Of a DNA stretch of 64,000 nt, positions 61,623 through 64,000 are shown one piece after another. Origin of the DNA: Holothuria scabra. Taxonomy: Eukaryota; Echinodermata; Holothuroidea; Aspidochirotida; Holothuriidae. The notes beneath the pieces are model-generated. The model was given only the letters and a program-made list of their open reading frames with translations. It did not search any database and was not told the origin of the DNA. The DNA lies in contig CM074187.1 of assembly GCA_037179385.1 (NCBI GenBank), forward strand, positions 44,426,879 through 44,490,878. The letters are read 5' to 3'. How positions within the stretch are numbered: the first letter of the stretch is position 1; each line of letters starts with the position of its first letter. The position numbers and the translations under genes were made by a program.

Positions 61623-63183
61623 TATACATTCTTTGCTTCACTGCATCTTCGATGATTGTACACTAAAATACTTATTGATTCCCTCAATTTCACTTAATAT
61701 GAGGGTTTAGAACTGTATACAGACAATACAATTTAGACGATTTAAGGCTAAAGGACCCCAGCAATGGCTCCCTCCACTTGCTGCTCGGATTCGTCTATAG
61801 TCTTTTACAGAGAAAAGCACATAGAAGTCGAAAAGCAATACTTATGTACGCCGGACGAAAGTGTGGAATGAAATCTTCTCGCCAAGTGCCCCTATCTTCA
61901 CCATGTTGGACATGCCCATCAGGGAAGTGTTTTCAATGACGTCACAAACCCCTCCTCTTCTTGACTGCTGGACAAAAATTGAATAGTGGTGCAGAAATTA
62001 GAGTAAGCTGAGAAGCACGTGATGACTCTTGATTTTTCTCCCGGCAATCGGTAACTAGTAAAGACGTCTCGTGAAAGTACTTTATACAACACAGGCCTTC
62101 TTTCAAGAGAGAGGTCTGAGGGAAGGAGAAGCATCACTTGCTTGTCCTTTCAACTATGTGCAAAGCCAACTCCTGAGATACGAACTATTTTATTCCGAAA
62201 ATTTTTTCCAAGAATGGAGGAAATCGGTGGAAAAGACAAATGTCTGTCGTCGTTAGCAAAGTCGTAACCAGACTTTATCTTTAGGCGGGATGGGTCGGGG
62301 ATCAAATTCTTGAAGTGATCGGTAAGCAGTAACGACAAAATCGATTGGGCGTAGGGCACATAAATTTTCGCTGACGTACCTCTTAGATTGCCAGAAGTGG
62401 CACTTCGCAGTCTTCCTAGCCATTTGAGATTCGGCAACCCATTCTTCATATTGCTGATGCTGATTTCTTGCCGAAGGCAGGCAATGAATCTATACAATGG
62501 TGTGCAGGTATGTGCGTGTGAGTGTATCTGTGTGCTTGTGGCACTCTTGCTTGTAGACACGATATTTCAAGAAAGGAAGGATCGACAATTTACATATTTA
62601 GTACATAGTTTTATTATGTTGAAAGGGAGAGGACGTTGTGTTGGTGAAGATCAAAAGTCATTTGAAATCACCAGGGGTCAAAACCCAGAAAAACCTTTCA
62701 AGTATGATACCTCGAGGTAGGAATGACTGACACTTCACTTTTCATTTTTGGTGTTAAGATTTTCAGTGCAAAGAAGAACTAAATCGTTTTTATATTGGAG
62801 GTCAAATGTCATTTGAGGTCACTAGAGGTTTAACTGAGAAAACCTTGAACGTGGTTCGTTAAACATCATATTTCAAGACAGCAATGGATGGAACTTTTCA
62901 TGAATGGCATATAGATTTGTAATGTTGAGAGGAAGAACCCTATAGTTTTCAGTGGATGACAATGATGGCAATGTTTGACACTTTTTACATTTAGAACGTA
63001 CATTTTACTACTCTGAGTGAAACGGGTATTACAATCGGGTTTGGAGGACATGGCCTACACTTTTTCTTTCCAACGATACCTTCATGGAAAGCCACCAGAA
63101 TATTCCCTTAACTAGGGTCAACAATATGAGTGTGATTGACTTTGAGCTTCTAAGATGTGAAAAACACTGACGAAGAGTTAATA
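61623..63183. other. Intron sequence with a degenerate MITE end
   Basis: Around 62980-63115 the sequence (GGGTTTGGAGGACATGG, CCACCAGAATATTCCCTTAA) resembles the right part of the 46499-47076 MITE, so a decayed relative is present. No exon is seen. Confidence 0.4.
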
Positions 63184-63422
63184 AGATGGAATTTTACGGC
63201 CCAGTTTCCAACCAATTGGTTCAAGTCGAGCCGGCCACGGCCGTTTTACAAGTAGTGGCTCACTGGCTTGTTTCCCCTACTCCGATGCTTATGCTGAGCA
63301 CCAAGAACATCGGCAGTAGGTTCCGTTTTTAAAGTTTTCGGTATACCCCGGGAAGGACTTGAACTCCCAACCTCACGTCTCCAAGTCTGATGCTGTAATC
63401 ACTTGACCATGCAGCACTGGGG
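63184..63422 (-). mobile_element. tRNA-derived SINE in intron (minus), most intact copy
   Basis: On the minus strand: GCTGCATGGTCAAGTGATTA (A box region), GAGGTTGGGAGTTCAAGTCC (B box region), CCTACTGCCGATGTTCTTGG, and the tail CCAATTGGTTGGAAACTGGG with GTAAAATTCCATCTT. About 239 bp. It ends about 135 bp upstream of the sulfotransferase exon. Confidence 0.75.
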
Positions 63423-63556
63423 TACATACTAGAACTTTTTTACTATTAAGTATAACCAAAACGATTAGTTTAAAATCAAGCAAATTTGGCAAATTTTTGT
63501 TTTATTGCTTAACACGTTTTTTAAAGTATACTGCTTGTATTTCATTATAATTTTAG

Positions 63557-63733
63557 ACTCTCGTTGCTCACACATAAGTCTTAAACCAAACGGATCAATG
63601 CCTTCGATAGCCCTTGCTAGCTTTCCCCGTTCTGGAAATACTTGGACCAGACGGCTATTAGAACATGCGACGGGAATTTATACCGGAAGTATTTACTGGG
63701 AAGGGGAAAGAAAACACCCATTTGGATCGAAAA
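63557..63733 (+). CDS. WSCD: WSCD-family gene, start of the sulfotransferase domain
   Basis: The acceptor is TATAATTTTAG. The first two bases complete the Asp codon begun in the exon at 61082. The product is DSRCSHISLKPNGSMPSIAL, then ASFPRSGNTWTRRLLEHAT, GIYTGSIYWEGERKHPFGSK. SFPRSGNTW is the 5'-phosphosulfate-binding loop that holds PAPS in sulfotransferases, and (L/I)EHATG.YTGS is characteristic of the WSCD family, so the enzyme's cofactor site looks intact. The donor is GTTAGT at 63734; GTAAAT at 63738 is an alternative. The remainder of the domain, including the 3'-phosphate-binding region, should follow beyond the window. By homology to WSCD1/2 the enzyme should transfer sulfate to sialylated glycans; that is inference for this organism. 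Confidence 0.92.
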
Positions 63734-63739
63734 GTTAGT

Positions 63740-64000
63740 AAATTTTGTACATGGAAATTATAAAAAATGTAAGTTGAAGTTATAAATTTTAGCTGTTTAC
63801 ATATGGAATAGTTTCGCATTTGTGCATTCATTGGGTTGCTTGCTCTTCTCTTTTGACTACAATCTACCTTATGCATATCATGTCACAGAGGAAAGAGTAC
63901 GCCATCCCATGATTAGAATGTCCTGAGGGTTTTATTTTAATGTTAAAGTTTAATTTGCGTCCTTGAAAATCATCAGTATCAATTACCAAACCATAAACTA
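63740..64000. other. Intron sequence at the window edge
   Basis: AT-rich sequence downstream of the last visible exon. No feature seen. Confidence 0.4.

Overview
The window is eukaryotic: AT-rich, introns with canonical splice sites, non-LTR and Penelope-like retroelement remnants, and many cut-and-paste DNA transposons recognisable by terminal inverted repeats (TIRs) and target-site duplications (TSDs). A WSC-domain plus sulfotransferase gene, frequent TAGGCCTA-type words and a very long inverted-repeat (foldback) element suggest a marine invertebrate deuterostome. An echinoderm is my best guess, but the assignment is inference.

Layout. Positions 1-3083 hold no gene I can support, only one small TTAA-type MITE. 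Positions 3092-34970 are one coherent structure of about 31.9 kb. Both ends carry the same inverted sequence (about 110 nearly identical bases, then about 600 bp of weaker match), and an 8-bp direct repeat AGAAGAAG sits immediately outside each end. Inside, it is mostly satellite built from a diverged ~280-295 bp monomer carrying the palindrome TTCGTACGAA. By eye there are about 50 exact copies inside and none outside. The blocks alternate in orientation: plus (3.5-12.6 kb), minus (12.6-15.05), plus (15.06-15.7 and 18.4-19.7), minus (21.9-34.2). Each major block has its own higher-order period: 575 bp dimers, 1,723 bp, and six units of ~1.29 kb. Smaller elements inserted into the arrays were amplified with them: a TTAA-type MITE in three copies, a TA-type MITE with an internal 21-bp minisatellite, a SINE with a 14-bp TSD, two Penelope-like remnants, a tRNA-like sequence and two (AT)n tracts. 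I found no transposase, polymerase or integrase gene in it.

Positions 35-50.6 kb are a mosaic of intergenic DNA and transposons: an exact-TSD hAT MITE (35.4 kb), an element with an exact 5-bp TSD (36.1 kb), a LINE reverse transcriptase remnant (38.3-39.1 kb), a 4.6-kb non-autonomous hAT-like element (40.9-45.5 kb) holding a SINE that is itself split by another element, an inverted pair of TTAA-type MITEs (46.5 and 51.5 kb), a ~56-bp minisatellite (47.3 and 48.9 kb), and the zinc-binding C-terminus of a LINE reverse transcriptase (50.2 kb, minus).

Positions 51.1-64 kb hold the one real gene I can support, on the plus strand: part of a WSCD-family (WSC-domain sulfotransferase) gene. Three exons (52632-52900, 61082-61265, 63557-63733) join in frame, and the first intron has a GC-AG rather than GT-AG donor. 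A fourth, upstream exon (51105-51242) is phase-compatible but unrecognised. Introns are filled with MITEs, SINEs and hAT-like elements. The 5' part of the gene and the rest of the sulfotransferase domain are not seen; the latter should lie beyond the right edge.
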